Assembly (NCBI RefSeq): GCF_000734965.1
Contig: NZ_JMTB01000044.1
Location: 1 to 64,000 of the forward strand
From: Trabulsiella guamensis ATCC 49490
GTDB lineage: Bacteria > Pseudomonadota > Gammaproteobacteria > Enterobacterales > Enterobacteriaceae
Length of the DNA: 64,000 nt
Reading direction: 5' to 3'
Positions 38,857 through 48,797 of this stretch are shown here, one piece after another (the first letter of the stretch is position 1; each line of letters opens with the position of its first letter). The notes under the pieces were generated by a model. It was not told the DNA's origin. It did no database searches and saw only the letters and a list, made by a program, of their open reading frames with translations. The position numbers and the translations under genes were made by a program.

Positions 38857-40053
38857 TTAGTGAAGGTTTTTCCTGGGCCGACTGGCGTAAAGAAAGAAAA
38901 GAAGCGAACAACTGGCGCAAAAAATGATGGAAATCAGCATCGGCCAGCCGGTGGTAAACGTTGCCAGTGAAAGAACAGCGCCCACGATGGCACCAATACC
39001 GAAACGGAACGTCCCCGCAAGCGATGACGCGGTGCCGGCCATGTGCGGAAACTCATCCAGAATGACCGCCATCGCATTTGACGATACCATCGCCACACAA
39101 CCAACAAACACAGCAACGCCCAGCACCAGCGCCCAGAACCCCACGCCAAGCAGTGCGCAGGCCACCATCCACAGCGCCATCACAAACTGGATCCATAACC
39201 CGGCACGGAACATATTCAGCGCTCCTGCCCGGCGCACAAAGCGGCCGTTAATGATGGTCATGATAAACAGAAAGACGATGTTCAGCGCAAAGTAGTAGCC
39301 AAAGTGCTGCGGGGAGACGTGGTTAAGCTCGATATAAACAAACGGACCGGCACTGAGAAAGGAGAACATGCCGGCGAAGCTGAAACCGCTGGCAAGCATA
39401 TAGCTCAGCACGCGTTTATGGCGAAACAGCGCCGCGAAATTGCCGATGGTTGTGCGGATGTGGAATTTCTGTCGCCGCCCGACAGGCAATGTTTCGTGAA
39501 TAAAAAAGAACACCATCACTGAAGCCAGCAGCGCGGCAACAGCGAGGATCCAGAAAATCGCATGCCAGCTGAACCAGACCAGCACCGCACCACCGACCAT
39601 CGGTGCCACCAGCGGCGCAATGGTTGTCACCAGCATCACGAAAGACATCATGCGGGAGAACTCTTCTTTCGGGTAGATATCGCGCATCAGGGCGTTGATC
39701 ACCACGCTTGCCGCGGCGGCGGCGAGGCCGTGGAAAAAACGCATTATGATCAGTTGATCGATGGTTTGCGACAATGCGCAAGCCACCGCCGCTGCGGCAA
39801 ACACCAGCGTACCGCCGAGGATCACCGGCTTACGGCCAATGCTGTCCGCCATTGGCCCGTATAACAACTGGCCCAGCGCAAACCCCAGAATATAGGTGCT
39901 GAGCGTCATCTGCGCGCTGCCTGCCGGAACGCCAAATTGCGACGAGATCACCGGTAGCGCGGGCAAATACATGTCAATCGACAGCGGCATCAGCATGGCC
40001 AGCAGGCCAAGAATAAATACAATACCCAGTGAAGAATTCTGCCTGAATGTCAC
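38857..40053 (-). CDS. bcr: Bicyclomycin / sulfonamide resistance MFS exporter Bcr
   Basis: Bcr is an inner-membrane drug/H+ antiporter of the DHA1 family; E. coli Bcr exports bicyclomycin and L-cysteine. The 398-aa protein has about 12 TM segments, the MFS motif [15 protein letters not shown] and an early acidic residue in [12 protein letters not shown] typical of DHA1 exporters. It follows rsuA by 15 bp on the same strand, so they form an operon. Confidence 0.95.
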   Translation of the reverse strand: MTFRQNSSLGIVFILGLLAMLMPLSIDMYLPALPVISSQFGVPAGSAQMTLSTYILGFALGQLLYGPMADSIGRKPVILGGTLVFAAAAVACALSQTIDQLIIMRFFHGLAAAAASVVINALMRDIYPKEEFSRMMSFVMLVTTIAPLVAPMVGGAVLVWFSWHAIFWILAVAALLASVMVFFFIHETLPVGRRQKFHIRTTIGNFAALFRHKRVLSYMLASGFSFAGMFSFLSAGPFVYIELNHVSPQHFGYYFALNIVFLFIMTIINGRFVRRAGALNMFRAGLWIQFVMALWMVACALLGVGFWALVLGVAVFVGCVAMVSSNAMAVILDEFPHMAGTASSLAGTFRFGIGAIVGAVLSLATFTTGWPMLISIIFCASCSLLFFLYASRPRKNLH

Positions 40054-40068
40054 AAAAAGCTCCTCAGA

Positions 40069-40776
40069 TTAGTGGGAAGGCATGCCGACACTGGCGATTT
40101 CTTCTTCGGTGAGCGGGCGGTATTCCCCCGGCTCCAGTTGTGGATCAAGCGTAATACCACCGATCCGTTCACGATGCAGGCCGACAACATGGTTGCCGAC
40201 CGCAGCGAACATACGTTTCACCTGATGGTAGCGGCCTTCGCTGATCGTCAGACGCACTTGCGTCGGGGTGATCACCTCCAGCTCAGCGGGTTTAGTGAGC
40301 GATTTTTCGTTGTGCAATTGAACGCCCTGCGCGAACAGCACCGCGGTTTCGTCGCTTACCGGTGATTCCAGCGTCACCAGATAGGTTTTTTCGCAATGGT
40401 GTTTCGGTGAAGTGATACGGTGCGACCACTGACCGTCGTCGGTCATCAACACCAGCCCGGTGGTGTCGATATCCAGACGCCCTGCCGCATGTAGCTTATG
40501 CGCCACCGGCTCATCCAGGAAATAGAGCACCGTCGGATGATCCGGATCGTCCGTCGAGCAGACGTAGCCTTCCGGCTTGTTGAGCATAAAATAGCGCGGC
40601 CCGGTCTGTTGGATTAGGGGGTTGCCATCATAATCCACGACGTGCTCAGGAAGCAGTTTAAACGCGGTGTTTTTTACAATTTCGCCATCCACGGTAACGC
40701 GGCTGGCGCGGATTTCACGCCCGGCAATAGCACGGCTGACGCCGAGTTGCTGAGCGATAAACTTATCAAGTCGCAT
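40069..40776 (-). CDS. rsuA: 16S rRNA pseudouridine-516 synthase RsuA
   Basis: RsuA isomerises U516 of 16S rRNA. The 235-aa protein (E. coli 231) has an N-terminal S4 RNA-binding domain ([16 protein letters not shown] to about 60) and a catalytic domain with the motif [17 protein letters not shown] holding the catalytic Asp. It is divergent from radD across 149 bp and followed by bcr. Confidence 0.96.
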   Translation of the reverse strand: MRLDKFIAQQLGVSRAIAGREIRASRVTVDGEIVKNTAFKLLPEHVVDYDGNPLIQQTGPRYFMLNKPEGYVCSTDDPDHPTVLYFLDEPVAHKLHAAGRLDIDTTGLVLMTDDGQWSHRITSPKHHCEKTYLVTLESPVSDETAVLFAQGVQLHNEKSLTKPAELEVITPTQVRLTISEGRYHQVKRMFAAVGNHVVGLHRERIGGITLDPQLEPGEYRPLTEEEIASVGMPSH

Positions 40777-40925
40777 GAAGTTTTTTAGCCTGTCAGAATG
40801 CCGGAGGTCGGGAAAACATCCCGAAAAAGAAGCAATAACTGTGATCAGTATAACGGGCTGCTTTCGTCACTCAAGGAAAAAGATTCGTGGCATACTGTAC
40901 GCGTGATAATAAAGACAACAGACTT

Positions 40926-42683
40926 ATGACTTTTACACTTCGCCCCTATCAACAGGAAGCTGTCGACGCCACCCTTGCCCACTTTCGTCATCATCCTGAA
41001 CCCGCCGTGATTGTGCTCCCCACCGGCGCCGGAAAAAGCCTGGTGATTGCCGAACTGGCGCGGCTGGCCCGTGGGCGTGTACTGGTGCTGGCGCATGTGA
41101 AAGAGCTGGTTGCGCAGAATCACGCCAAATACCGTGCACTGGGCCTGGAGGCCGATATTTTCGCCGCAGGACTGAAGCGTAAAGAGAGCCACGGCAAAGT
41201 GGTGTTTGGCAGCGTGCAGTCCGTTGCCCGTAATCTGGAAAGCTTTCAGGGCGAATTTTCGCTGCTGATCGTTGATGAATGCCACCGAATCGGCGATGAC
41301 GACGAAAGCCAGTATCAGCAAATTTTGACGCACCTGAAAACCGTAAACCCGCAGATTCGTCTGCTGGGGCTGACCGCTACGCCGTTTCGCCTCGGCAAAG
41401 GCTGGATCTACCAGTTTCACTATCATGGCATGGTGCGTGGCAACGAAAAAGCGCTGTTTCGTGACTGCATCTATGAACTTCCCCTGCGCTACATGATTAA
41501 GCACGGCTACCTGACGCCGCCAGAACGGCTGGATATGCCGGTCGTGCAGTATGATTTCAGCCGTCTGCAGGCACAGAGCAACGGTCTGTTCAGTGAAGCG
41601 GATCTCAATCGCGAGCTGAAAAAACAGCAGCGCATCACGCCGCATATCATCAGCCAGATCATGGAGTTTGCTGAAACGCGCAAAGGGGTGATGATATTCG
41701 CTGCCACCGTCGAACATGCACGGGAAATCACTGGCCTGCTGCCTGCTGACGACGCGCGACTGATTACCGGTGAAACCCCTGGCCCACAGCGCGATGAATT
41801 AATTGAAGCCTTTAAAGCGCAGCAGTTTCGCTTTCTGGTGAACGTTTCAGTGCTGACCACCGGGTTTGATGCGCCGCATGTGGATCTCATCGCCATTCTG
41901 CGCCCGACCGAATCCGTCAGCCTGTATCAGCAAATCGTCGGCCGCGGACTGCGTCTCGCACCAGGCAAAACCGATTGTCTGATCCTCGATTATGCCGGGA
42001 ACCCGCATGATCTCTATACACCGGAAGTCGGGTCGCCCAAAGGGAAAAGCGACAATGTTCCGGTACAGGTTTTTTGCCCCGATTGCGGCTTCGCTAATAC
42101 GTTCTGGGGAAAAACCACCGCCGACGGCACGCTCATTGAACATTTCGGTCGTCGCTGCCAGGGTTGGTTTGAAGATGATGACGGACACCGCGAACAGTGC
42201 AACTACCGTTTCCGCTTTAAAAATTGCCCGCAATGCCATGCGGAAAATGACATTGCCGCCCGCCGCTGCCGCGAGTGCGACACCGTGCTGGTTGATCCGG
42301 ATGATATGCTGAAAGCGGCGCTGAAACTCAAAGACGCGCTGGTGCTGCGCTGTAGCGGCATGGTGCTGCAACAGGGAGCGGATGAGAAAGGCGAATGGCT
42401 GAAAATTACCTATTTTGATGAAGACGGCGCTGACGTCAGCGAGCGTTTTCGCCTGCAGACACCCGCGCAGCGCACCGCGTTTGAACAACTGTTTATTCGC
42501 CCACATACCCGAACGCCCGGCGTGCCGTTACGCTGGATCACTGCCGCAGACCTTCTGGCGCAGCAGGTGTTGCTGCGCCATCCGGATTTCGTTGTGGCCC
42601 GTAAAAAAGGTCAGTTCTGGCAGGTACGGGAAAAAGTCTTCGATTACGAAGGTCGCTTCCGCCGCGCCAACGAGTTACGCTGA
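40926..42683 (+). CDS. radD: DNA repair helicase-like ATPase RadD (YejH)
   Basis: RadD is a superfamily 2 ATPase that works with RecA and SSB in recombinational repair. The 585-aa protein (E. coli 586) has Walker A LPTGAGKS, Walker B DECH, motif III LTATPFR and motif [12 protein letters not shown]-terminal zinc-binding region has Cys pairs CPDCGF and CPQCH...CREC. The start at [12 protein letters not shown] is preferred over an ATG 13 codons upstream. Its last 9 bases overlap the convergent SDR gene. Confidence 0.95.
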   Translation: MTFTLRPYQQEAVDATLAHFRHHPEPAVIVLPTGAGKSLVIAELARLARGRVLVLAHVKELVAQNHAKYRALGLEADIFAAGLKRKESHGKVVFGSVQSVARNLESFQGEFSLLIVDECHRIGDDDESQYQQILTHLKTVNPQIRLLGLTATPFRLGKGWIYQFHYHGMVRGNEKALFRDCIYELPLRYMIKHGYLTPPERLDMPVVQYDFSRLQAQSNGLFSEADLNRELKKQQRITPHIISQIMEFAETRKGVMIFAATVEHAREITGLLPADDARLITGETPGPQRDELIEAFKAQQFRFLVNVSVLTTGFDAPHVDLIAILRPTESVSLYQQIVGRGLRLAPGKTDCLILDYAGNPHDLYTPEVGSPKGKSDNVPVQVFCPDCGFANTFWGKTTADGTLIEHFGRRCQGWFEDDDGHREQCNYRFRFKNCPQCHAENDIAARRCRECDTVLVDPDDMLKAALKLKDALVLRCSGMVLQQGADEKGEWLKITYFDEDGADVSERFRLQTPAQRTAFEQLFIRPHTRTPGVPLRWITAADLLAQQVLLRHPDFVVARKKGQFWQVREKVFDYEGRFRRANELR

Positions 42684-43565
42684 GTAGTCCATCGCCCGTA
42701 AGTCATCCACCAGCGACGGACCGACAGGCCGCCAGCCAAGCCGCTGCTGCGTCCAGTCGCCCGAGGCGCGTAAATCGAGCGAGGCAAAGGCGGAGAACCA
42801 GCCGAAATACGCCTGCGATTCTTCCGCGGTCAGCGACACCACCGGAATCCCCACCCCTGCGCCCACGACATCAGCAATTATCCGTGACGTCACTGCCTGC
42901 TCGGCAACCGCATGATAACGTTCGCCGCGTGCCCCCTGCTCCAGCGCCAGCCGGTAGAGCTGCGCTACGTCAGTCACGTGCGCTGCCGACCAGCAGTTGG
43001 CCCCCTCGCCAATGTACGCTGCGCTGCCCTTTTCCCGGCTGAGCGAAATATAGTAAGAGATCAGCCCCTGGCGGCGAGTGTCATGCACCTGTGGCAGTCG
43101 CATCACCCGCACATCAACACCCTCCTCCAGCAGCGCGTTACCCGCCAGTTCAGAGGCGATGCGCGGGTTAGGATGCGCCGGGTTGAATACCGTTTCCACC
43201 GCAAGTTCGCCATGCCCCGGGTCGCCCATTCCAGTGCCGGAAGTGATGATCAGCGGACGTGACGACCCTTTTAGCGCTGAGCCGAGCGCCGCAATCACCC
43301 GGCTGTCTTTCTGGCAGTTTTCGACAAAACGGCTGAAATCGTGATCGAACGCGGTGTGAATAACGGCGTCGGCCTGCGCCACACCCGCCAGCAATGAATC
43401 GGGTTCTTCAAGCGAGCCGCGATGAACCTCAACCCCAGCTTGCGTCAGCGCGCTGGCGCTGGCGTCAGAGCGCGCCAGACCAATGACCTGATGCCCGGCT
43501 GAACGCAGCTCAGGAATAAGATGGGAACCAATAAACCCTGTTGCTCCGGTAAGAAATACACGCAT
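42675..43565 (-). CDS. NAD(P)-dependent SDR/epimerase-family oxidoreductase
   Basis: The 296-aa cytoplasmic protein has the extended-SDR nucleotide site [10 protein letters not shown] at residues 7-16 and strand features VIHTAF and IITSGTG. The usual YxxxK catalytic pair is not evident: [12 protein letters not shown] sits where a Tyr-containing helix is expected, so it belongs with the atypical NAD(P)-binding (SDR5e/NmrA-like) group and its reaction is unknown. It is divergent from an HTH regulator and inserted between radD and rplY, which adjoin in E. coli K-12. It overlaps the radD 3' end by 9 bp. Confidence 0.85.
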   Translation of the reverse strand: MRVFLTGATGFIGSHLIPELRSAGHQVIGLARSDASASALTQAGVEVHRGSLEEPDSLLAGVAQADAVIHTAFDHDFSRFVENCQKDSRVIAALGSALKGSSRPLIITSGTGMGDPGHGELAVETVFNPAHPNPRIASELAGNALLEEGVDVRVMRLPQVHDTRRQGLISYYISLSREKGSAAYIGEGANCWSAAHVTDVAQLYRLALEQGARGERYHAVAEQAVTSRIIADVVGAGVGIPVVSLTAEESQAYFGWFSAFASLDLRASGDWTQQRLGWRPVGPSLVDDLRAMDYSA

Positions 43566-43607
43566 GAGATGCCTCCTGATAAGTCAGTCATGACATCTTA
43601 CTTACGG

Positions 43608-43647
43608 CGTTATACTATAAAAGTAGTGACATTATCGTGGTATAACG
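43608..43647. promoter_or_regulatory. Inverted-repeat operator/promoter between SDR gene and its regulator
   Basis: CGTTATAC (43608-43615) and GTATAACG (43640-43647) are perfect 8-bp inverted arms 32 bp apart centre to centre, about three helical turns. Each arm contains TATAAC reading outward, so they may double as divergent -10 elements. The site is centred in the 97-bp gap between the two genes. Confidence 0.6.
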
Positions 43648-43662
43648 ACTAACAGGATAAGC

Positions 43663-44496
43663 ATGTCCGACGACACCATTAACGCCCTCGGTGGTTTTCT
43701 GAAAGCCTGCCGTGCGCGGCTCGATCCCGTCTCTTTCGGCTTTCGTTCGGAACGCCGTCGCACGCCAGGGCTACGCCGTGAAGAAGTCGCACAACTGGCG
43801 AACATCAGCCCGACCTGGTACACATGGTTGGAGCAGGGACGTGGCGGTACGCCATCAAAAGAGGTGCTTAACCGCATCGCCACCGGTTTACGGCTGACAG
43901 CGCCAGAGCGCGATCATGTTTTTATTCTCGCTTTCGGTCACTTGCCGGAATCGCACTATCAGGGTGCCGATGAGATCACCCCACGCCTGCAACGGGTGCT
44001 GGACGCCCTGCCCGCCAGCCCGGCGATCGTGAAAAATATTTTCTGGGATGTGATTGCCTGGAATGCTGCCGCGGCGGCGGTCCTGACGGATTATGCGCAA
44101 CTGCCCCGCGACCAGCGCAATATCCTGCGGCGGCTGTTCAGCGACTCGCGCACCCGTGCAGCGCAGAAGAACTGGTCCAGCGTGGCGGAAGCAGTGGTCG
44201 GCGCGTTCCGCGCGGATGTGGCGCGAGCGGGTGACTCGCCAGAGATGGCGAAGTTAGTGAGTGACCTGCGGCACAGCAGCGTCGAGTTTGATGCGCTCTG
44301 GCGCCGCAATGACGTGGCTGGTCACGGCGAAGGCATCAAACAGCTGCATCACCCGGCGATTGGCGATATCGATCTTGAGTTTTCGACGTTCGCAGTAGAG
44401 GGGCGCGCGGATCTCAACCTGATGATTTTTAATCCGGCAAACTGTGACAGCGAATTACGTATCCGCAAGTGGATGGCGACGCACCCGCCAGCCTGA
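43663..44496 (+). CDS. HTH regulator with MmyB-like (MLTR) ligand-binding domain
   Basis: The 277-aa protein has an N-terminal XRE-type helix-turn-helix (about residues 10-80) containing the family signature RRTPGLRREEVAQLANIS and TWYTWLEQGR. The C-terminal half fits the PAS-like MmyB ligand-binding domain (NIFWDVIAWNAAAAAVLTDY). Such regulators usually repress a divergent oxidoreductase gene, as the arrangement here suggests. The ATG has CAGGATAAGC upstream. Ligand unknown. The pair is absent from this place in E. coli K-12. Confidence 0.9.
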   Translation: MSDDTINALGGFLKACRARLDPVSFGFRSERRRTPGLRREEVAQLANISPTWYTWLEQGRGGTPSKEVLNRIATGLRLTAPERDHVFILAFGHLPESHYQGADEITPRLQRVLDALPASPAIVKNIFWDVIAWNAAAAAVLTDYAQLPRDQRNILRRLFSDSRTRAAQKNWSSVAEAVVGAFRADVARAGDSPEMAKLVSDLRHSSVEFDALWRRNDVAGHGEGIKQLHHPAIGDIDLEFSTFAVEGRADLNLMIFNPANCDSELRIRKWMATHPPA

Positions 44497-44510
44497 TGCG
44501 GCGGTTTTGA

Positions 44511-44539
44511 TTGCCGTGGTTTGCATTCGCGGCTATAAT
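44511..44539 (+). promoter_or_regulatory. rplY promoter
   Basis: TTGCCG, a 17-bp spacer and a perfect TATAAT (44534-44539) form a strong sigma-70 promoter. It predicts a leader of about 80 bases before the rplY start. Confidence 0.85.
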
Positions 44540-44624
44540 GCCGCCCGCTTTTGCATTCGCAAAGCAGAATAACGATCTGCTGCTGGGTCGCCTGTAGCAG
44601 AATTGACATAACAGAGAGATATCA

Positions 44625-44909
44625 ATGTTTACTATTACCGCAGAAGTACGTAAAGAGCAGGGTAAGGGTGCGAGCCGCCGCCTGCGTGCAGCTAACAAAT
44701 TCCCGGCTATCGTTTACGGTGGCAAAGCTGCTCCGGTTGCTATCGAACTGGACCAGGACCAGGTGTGGAACATGCAGGATAAAGCAGAGTTCTACAGCGA
44801 CGTTCTGACTCTGGTCATCGACGGCAAAGAAGAAAAAGTAAAAGTTCAGGCTGTTCAGCGTCACGCGTTCAAGCCGAAACTGTCTCATATCGACTTCGTT
44901 CGCGCGTAA
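44625..44909 (+). CDS. rplY: 50S ribosomal protein L25
   Basis: L25 binds 5S rRNA loop E in the central protuberance of the 50S subunit. The 94-aa protein equals E. coli L25, the short form without the CTC extension, with [31 protein letters not shown] and the C-terminal HIDFVRA. AGAGAGA precedes the ATG. The leader of about 80 bases is conserved in enterobacteria and has been reported to mediate autogenous control by L25. A strong terminator follows. Confidence 0.97.
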   Translation: MFTITAEVRKEQGKGASRRLRAANKFPAIVYGGKAAPVAIELDQDQVWNMQDKAEFYSDVLTLVIDGKEEKVKVQAVQRHAFKPKLSHIDFVRA

Positions 44910-44927
44910 TCGCTGACGAGTTGAGAG

Positions 44928-44953
44928 AAAACCCCGCATTGCGGGGTTTTTTT
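44928..44953 (+). terminator. Terminator after rplY
   Basis: AAAACCCCGC / GCGGGGTTTT stem with loop ATT and a T-run of seven. It lies 18 bp after the rplY stop and 8 bp before the yejK stop; the minus strand reads TTTTCTCTC, so it may also help end yejK. Confidence 0.9.
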
Positions 44954-44960
44954 ATGCCTG

Positions 44961-45968
44961 TCAGCGACTGCCGGAAGTGCGGCGCTGAAGCTGATCGCGC
45001 AGGTTTGGCGGTGTGCCCTTGATGGTCAGGGTATCGGTCGCCGGATCCCAGAAAATACGTTCACCCAGCAGCATGGCGTCGAAATTGATCGTCAGACCGC
45101 CACCGCTTCCCGCGTATTTGGTTAGCTGGCGCAGCGTGCTGCGATCCGCCGGGAAACTCTCTTCCAGCTCATAGCCTTTCTCCGCCGTAAACTGCTGGAA
45201 GCTGACCTCGCTGACCCCTGCAAGCTCGTTAGACAGCGATTCCAGTTCAATCTCTTCCCCCGCCTGCAACTGCTCATTACAGTATGTGTAGACCTGCTGA
45301 CGCACACTCTGCCGTTCAGACTTGTCCAGTTGCGCCTCGGCGGTGAAGTCGTCAACAGCCTGCAATAACCCGCGGTTTTGCGCTTTCGCGTTAAGCCCTT
45401 CGCTGGCACCAAGGAAATCCATGAAGAAATCGGCTACTTTGCGCCCGACGCGCCCTTTCAGGAACGTCAGATAACGGGTGGACTCCGGGTTGGTTTCCCA
45501 TTCGGTCAGATCGATACGGGCGACGATGTCGGCATGGTTGATGTCGAGATAGTGCGTCGCGCTGATGTCCAGCTGTTCATTGACGCGCATGCTGCTCAGA
45601 TTGTTCAGCACCGCGACCAGCAGGTATTCCACCGCCAGATAGCGGTAATGACAAAACAGCACAATACCGCCTTCAGCGAACGGGTATTTCGCCAGTTCAT
45701 CGCGCAGGCGCCCGGTAGCGGCGCGGCTGAAGGCGAGAAAATCTTCTTCGCCCTGACGATGCAGACGCAGCGCCTGCGCCAGTTCGCTCTCTTCATTAAA
45801 CAGGCCGTAGGCTTTATTTTTGGCGCTGTAGACGCGGTTCAGCTCGGCCATCATCTCTTCGACAGTTGCCGTCGGTTCCAGCAAGGTATCGCGCAGTACC
45901 AGCTCAAGGGTTTGCTCATCGCGCTTGATAAGCTGATGTAAGGCAATCTGGTTGATATCCAGACTCAT
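44961..45968 (-). CDS. yejK: Nucleoid-associated protein YejK (NdpA)
   Basis: The 335-aa protein matches E. coli YejK, a nucleoid-associated protein of the NdpA family (37-kDa) that binds DNA and interacts with topoisomerases. Features include [18 protein letters not shown] at the start, a central [21 protein letters not shown] and a C-terminal [28 protein letters not shown]. Divergent from yejL across 133 bp. Confidence 0.94.
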   Translation of the reverse strand: MSLDINQIALHQLIKRDEQTLELVLRDTLLEPTATVEEMMAELNRVYSAKNKAYGLFNEESELAQALRLHRQGEEDFLAFSRAATGRLRDELAKYPFAEGGIVLFCHYRYLAVEYLLVAVLNNLSSMRVNEQLDISATHYLDINHADIVARIDLTEWETNPESTRYLTFLKGRVGRKVADFFMDFLGASEGLNAKAQNRGLLQAVDDFTAEAQLDKSERQSVRQQVYTYCNEQLQAGEEIELESLSNELAGVSEVSFQQFTAEKGYELEESFPADRSTLRQLTKYAGSGGGLTINFDAMLLGERIFWDPATDTLTIKGTPPNLRDQLQRRTSGSR

Positions 45969-46101
45969 GTTAAACTCTCCTTTTAGACCGGGCGGTATTC
46001 AACCACCCGCGGCGCGACTGCGCAAGCGTAGAAAAAAAGCGGAAAAAAAGCTGGTGCTACGGTAATATGTTGCCCTTTCATGAACAAACAGATTTTGATT
46101 T

Positions 46102-46329
46102 ATGCCGCAACTCTCCCGCTATAGTGATGAACACGTTGAACAAGTGCTCAATGAGCTGGTCAACGTACTGGAAAAACATAAAGCCCCAACCGACCTTTCG
46201 CTGATGGTGCTGGGCAATATGGTGACGAATCTGATCAATACCAGCGTTGCGCCGGCACAACGTCAGGCCATTGTGCGTTCTTTTGCCCAGGCCCTGCAAT
46301 CTTCCGTCAGCGACGACCAGGCTCACTAA
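46102..46329 (+). CDS. yejL: UPF0352 (DUF1414) protein YejL
   Basis: The 75-aa cytoplasmic helical protein equals E. coli YejL in length, with [20 protein letters not shown] and FAQALQSSV. Function is unknown. It is followed 19 bp later by yejM, so the two are co-transcribed. No strong ribosome-binding site is seen before the ATG. Confidence 0.92.
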   Translation: MPQLSRYSDEHVEQVLNELVNVLEKHKAPTDLSLMVLGNMVTNLINTSVAPAQRQAIVRSFAQALQSSVSDDQAH

Positions 46330-46348
46330 GGAAAACGAACAATAGCAT

Positions 46349-48109
46349 ATGGTGACGCATCGTCAGTCCTACCGTGAAAAAGTCTCCCAGATGGTGACCT
46401 GGGGGCACTGGTTCGCCCTGTTCAACATGCTGTTGGCCATGGTTCTCGGTAGCCGCTATCTGTTTGTCGCCGACTGGCCGACAACGCTTGCGGGCCGTCT
46501 TTATTCGTATCTGACGATCATCGGGCACTTTAGTTTTCTGGTGTTTGCCACCTATGTGTTGATCCTGTTCCCTCTGACGTTCATCGTCATGTCGCAGCGG
46601 CTGATGCGAGTTTTATCCGCCATTTTTGCGACAGCGGGCATGACGCTGCTGTTAATCGACAGCGAAGTTTTCACCCGTTTCCACCTGCATCTTAATCCCA
46701 TCGTCTGGGAACTGGTCGTTAACCCGGACCAGAATGAAATGGCGCGCGACTGGCAACTGATGTTTATCAGCGTGCCGGTCATTCTGCTCATCGAGATGCT
46801 GTTCGCCACATGGAGCTGGCAAAAGCTCCGCAGCCTGACCCGCCGCCGTCGTTATGCGAAACCGGTCGCCTGGCTGTTTTTTATCTCTTTCATCGCCTCT
46901 CATGTGATGTACATCTGGGCAGATGCCAATTTTTATCGCCCGATCACCATGCAGAGAGCGAATCTCCCCCTCTCCTATCCGATGACCGCACGTCGGTTTC
47001 TGGAAAAACATGGTCTGCTTGATGCGCAGGATTACCAGCGCCGTCTGATTGAGCAAGGCGATCCAGAAGCGGTGTCGGTGCAGTATCCGTTGAGCGATCT
47101 GCGTTTCCGCGATATGGGAGCAGGGCAAAATGTATTACTGATTACTGTCGATGGCCTGAACTATTCCCGTTATGAAAAACTGATGCCGGAGCTGGCCGGG
47201 TTTGCGCAGAAAAACATCCAGTTTACCCAGCACATGAGCTCGGGTGATACCGTCGACAGCGGTATCTTCGGCCTGTTCTACGGTATTTCAGCAGGCTACA
47301 TGGACGGTGTGCTGTCAACCCGCACACCGGCGGCACTGGTAACGGCGCTCAATCAGCAGGGTTACCAGCTGGGGCTCTTCTCTTCCGATGGCTTCAACAG
47401 CCCGATGTACCGCCAGGCGTTGCTCTCTGACTTCTCGCTGCCGCCAGCGAAAACCCAGACTGACGACCAGACCGCGACACAGTGGGTGAACTGGCTGGAA
47501 GGCAACGCCCAGGAAGATAACCGCTGGTTCTCGTGGATTGCCTTTAACGGCACCAATATCGACGAGAATCAAAAACAGGGCTTCACGCGCCGCTATTCCC
47601 GCGCAGCGTCCGATGTGGACAACCAGATAGCCCGGGTGCTGACCACGTTAGAGACTTCCGGAAAACTGGATAACACCGTGGTGATTATTACCGCGGGCCA
47701 CGGGGTGCCGTTGGGCGACAAACGCAACGGTTTCGAATGGTCACGCGACGCGCTACAGGTTCCGCTTGTCATCCACTGGCCGGGAACCCCAGCCCAGCGT
47801 ATCAATGCGCTGACCGACCATAAAGATGTGATGACCACGCTGATGCAGCGTCTGCTGCATGTCAGCACGCCGGCAAACGAGTACTCGCAGGGTCAGGATC
47901 TGTTCTCCGCGATACGTCGCCATAACTGGGTGACCGCCGCTAACAACAACACGCTGGCCATCACCACTCCGACGATCACCGTGGTGCTCGATCACAACGG
48001 GAAATACACCACATGGGATAGTAACGGCGAGAAACTGCGCGACCAGAAACCCCAGTTGAGCCTGCTGCTACAGGTTCTCACGGACGAAAAACGCTTTATC
48101 GCTAACTGA
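46349..48109 (+). CDS. yejM: Inner membrane regulator of LPS synthesis YejM (PbgA/LapC)
   Basis: YejM controls LpxC turnover through LapB/FtsH by sensing periplasmic LPS. The 586-aa protein equals the E. coli length. It has five N-terminal TM segments (to about residue 190), a basic linker (LRSLTRRRRY) and a periplasmic sulfatase-like domain with LITVDGLNYSRYEKLMPELA and DNTVVIITAGHG. The alkaline-phosphatase metal site is only partly kept, as expected for a non-enzymatic member. It is essential or near-essential in relatives. Confidence 0.96.
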   Translation: MVTHRQSYREKVSQMVTWGHWFALFNMLLAMVLGSRYLFVADWPTTLAGRLYSYLTIIGHFSFLVFATYVLILFPLTFIVMSQRLMRVLSAIFATAGMTLLLIDSEVFTRFHLHLNPIVWELVVNPDQNEMARDWQLMFISVPVILLIEMLFATWSWQKLRSLTRRRRYAKPVAWLFFISFIASHVMYIWADANFYRPITMQRANLPLSYPMTARRFLEKHGLLDAQDYQRRLIEQGDPEAVSVQYPLSDLRFRDMGAGQNVLLITVDGLNYSRYEKLMPELAGFAQKNIQFTQHMSSGDTVDSGIFGLFYGISAGYMDGVLSTRTPAALVTALNQQGYQLGLFSSDGFNSPMYRQALLSDFSLPPAKTQTDDQTATQWVNWLEGNAQEDNRWFSWIAFNGTNIDENQKQGFTRRYSRAASDVDNQIARVLTTLETSGKLDNTVVIITAGHGVPLGDKRNGFEWSRDALQVPLVIHWPGTPAQRINALTDHKDVMTTLMQRLLHVSTPANEYSQGQDLFSAIRRHNWVTAANNNTLAITTPTITVVLDHNGKYTTWDSNGEKLRDQKPQLSLLLQVLTDEKRFIAN

Positions 48110-48144
48110 TTGATTAATTATGAATCACTCAGCAGGAGGCTGGC

Positions 48145-48172
48145 TTGCAATCGACACTGAAACGGGTAGTAT
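48145..48172 (+). promoter_or_regulatory. proL promoter
   Basis: TTGCAA (48145-48150), a 16-bp spacer and TAGTAT (48167-48172), followed by the GC-rich discriminator AGCGCAC typical of stringently controlled tRNA promoters. The tRNA begins 12 bases later. Confidence 0.6.
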
Positions 48173-48184
48173 TAGCGCACGTAT

Positions 48185-48261
48185 CGGCACGTAGCGCAGC
48201 CTGGTAGCGCACTGTCATGGGGTGTCAGGGGTCGGAGGTTCAAATCCTCTCGTGCCGACCA
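48185..48261 (+). tRNA. proL: tRNA-Pro (anticodon GGG), proL
   Basis: A 77-nt cloverleaf: acceptor CGGCACG / CGTGCCG, D arm GCGC / GCGC, anticodon loop ATGGGGT with anticodon GGG, T arm GGAGG-TTCAAAT-CCTCT and encoded ACCA end. It reads CCC and CCT codons. The anticodon stem has T:A where I recall C:G in E. coli proL, a compensated change. It lies between yejM and a DinI-like gene, and is followed by its own terminator. Confidence 0.97.
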
Positions 48262-48275
48262 AAATTCCCAAAGAA

Positions 48276-48302
48276 AACCAACCTGTTACGGTTGGTTTTT
48301 TT
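48276..48302 (+). terminator. Terminator after proL
   Basis: AACCAACC / GGTTGGTT stem with a six-base loop and a long T-run, starting 15 bases after the tRNA CCA. Confidence 0.92.
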
Positions 48303-48354
48303 ATGCCCGCAACATCGCTTTCCGGCTTGACTCTTTACTCTGAAACCGCTTAAA

Positions 48355-48374
48355 TACTGTTTATTTATACAGTT
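48355..48374. promoter_or_regulatory. LexA (SOS) box upstream of the DinI-like gene
   Basis: TACTGTTTATTTATACAGTT matches the LexA consensus TACTGTATATATATACAGTA, with the invariant CTG-N10-CAG. It is 13 bp upstream of the ATG, overlapping the expected promoter, so the gene should be repressed by LexA and induced by DNA damage. Confidence 0.92.
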
Positions 48375-48387
48375 AAAAGAGGCTGTT

Positions 48388-48627
48388 ATGTTCGTTGAAC
48401 TCGTGTATGACAAACGCAACGTTGAGGGTTTACCAGGCGCAAGAGAGATCATCCTCAACGAGCTGACCCACCGTGTACACCGCATTTTCCCCGACGCAGA
48501 AGTGAAAGTGAAGCCGATGCAGGCCAACGGTCTGAACAGCGATGCCAGTAAGAGTGACAGGGAAAAGCTGAACCGCATGCTGGAAGAGATGTTTGAAGAA
48601 GCGGATATGTGGCTGGTTGCTGAATGA
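48388..48627 (+). CDS. DinI-family protein, MsgA-like
   Basis: The 79-aa acidic protein has the DinI fold signature: VELVYDKRN, an ILNELTHRVHRIFPDAEVKVK helix-strand stretch and an acidic C-terminal helix LNRMLEEMFEEADMWL. DinI stabilises or blocks RecA filaments; Salmonella MsgA is a close family member affecting macrophage survival. The start has AAGAGG upstream and a LexA box 13 bp away. It sits beside a tRNA gene, a common landing site for phages, many of which carry DinI-like genes. Whether it is a resident gene or a phage leftover is not settled by the sequence. Confidence 0.88.
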   Translation: MFVELVYDKRNVEGLPGAREIILNELTHRVHRIFPDAEVKVKPMQANGLNSDASKSDREKLNRMLEEMFEEADMWLVAE

Positions 48628-48797
48628 TCCAGCGGATACTATTCTCTTTCTTTTTCTATGAGTTACCCTCCGTTTTGTGCGCCAGCTCCGGCAATCATAC
48701 TTTTTATTCCGATTTATCTAATAAACATGGAATATCTCACTTTATTCAATTGTGACATAAGGATAATCCAGGCGGACACTTAATAAGGAGATTGATA

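Noticed and set aside
40845..41717. 290-codon minus-strand frame opposite radD
   Set aside because: It is antisense to the conserved helicase motifs of RadD and has no coding features of its own.
44488..44510. REP-like palindrome GCCTGATGCGGCG after the HTH gene
   Set aside because: Only one partial arm is present and it overlaps the stop codon; there is no second arm or repeated unit.
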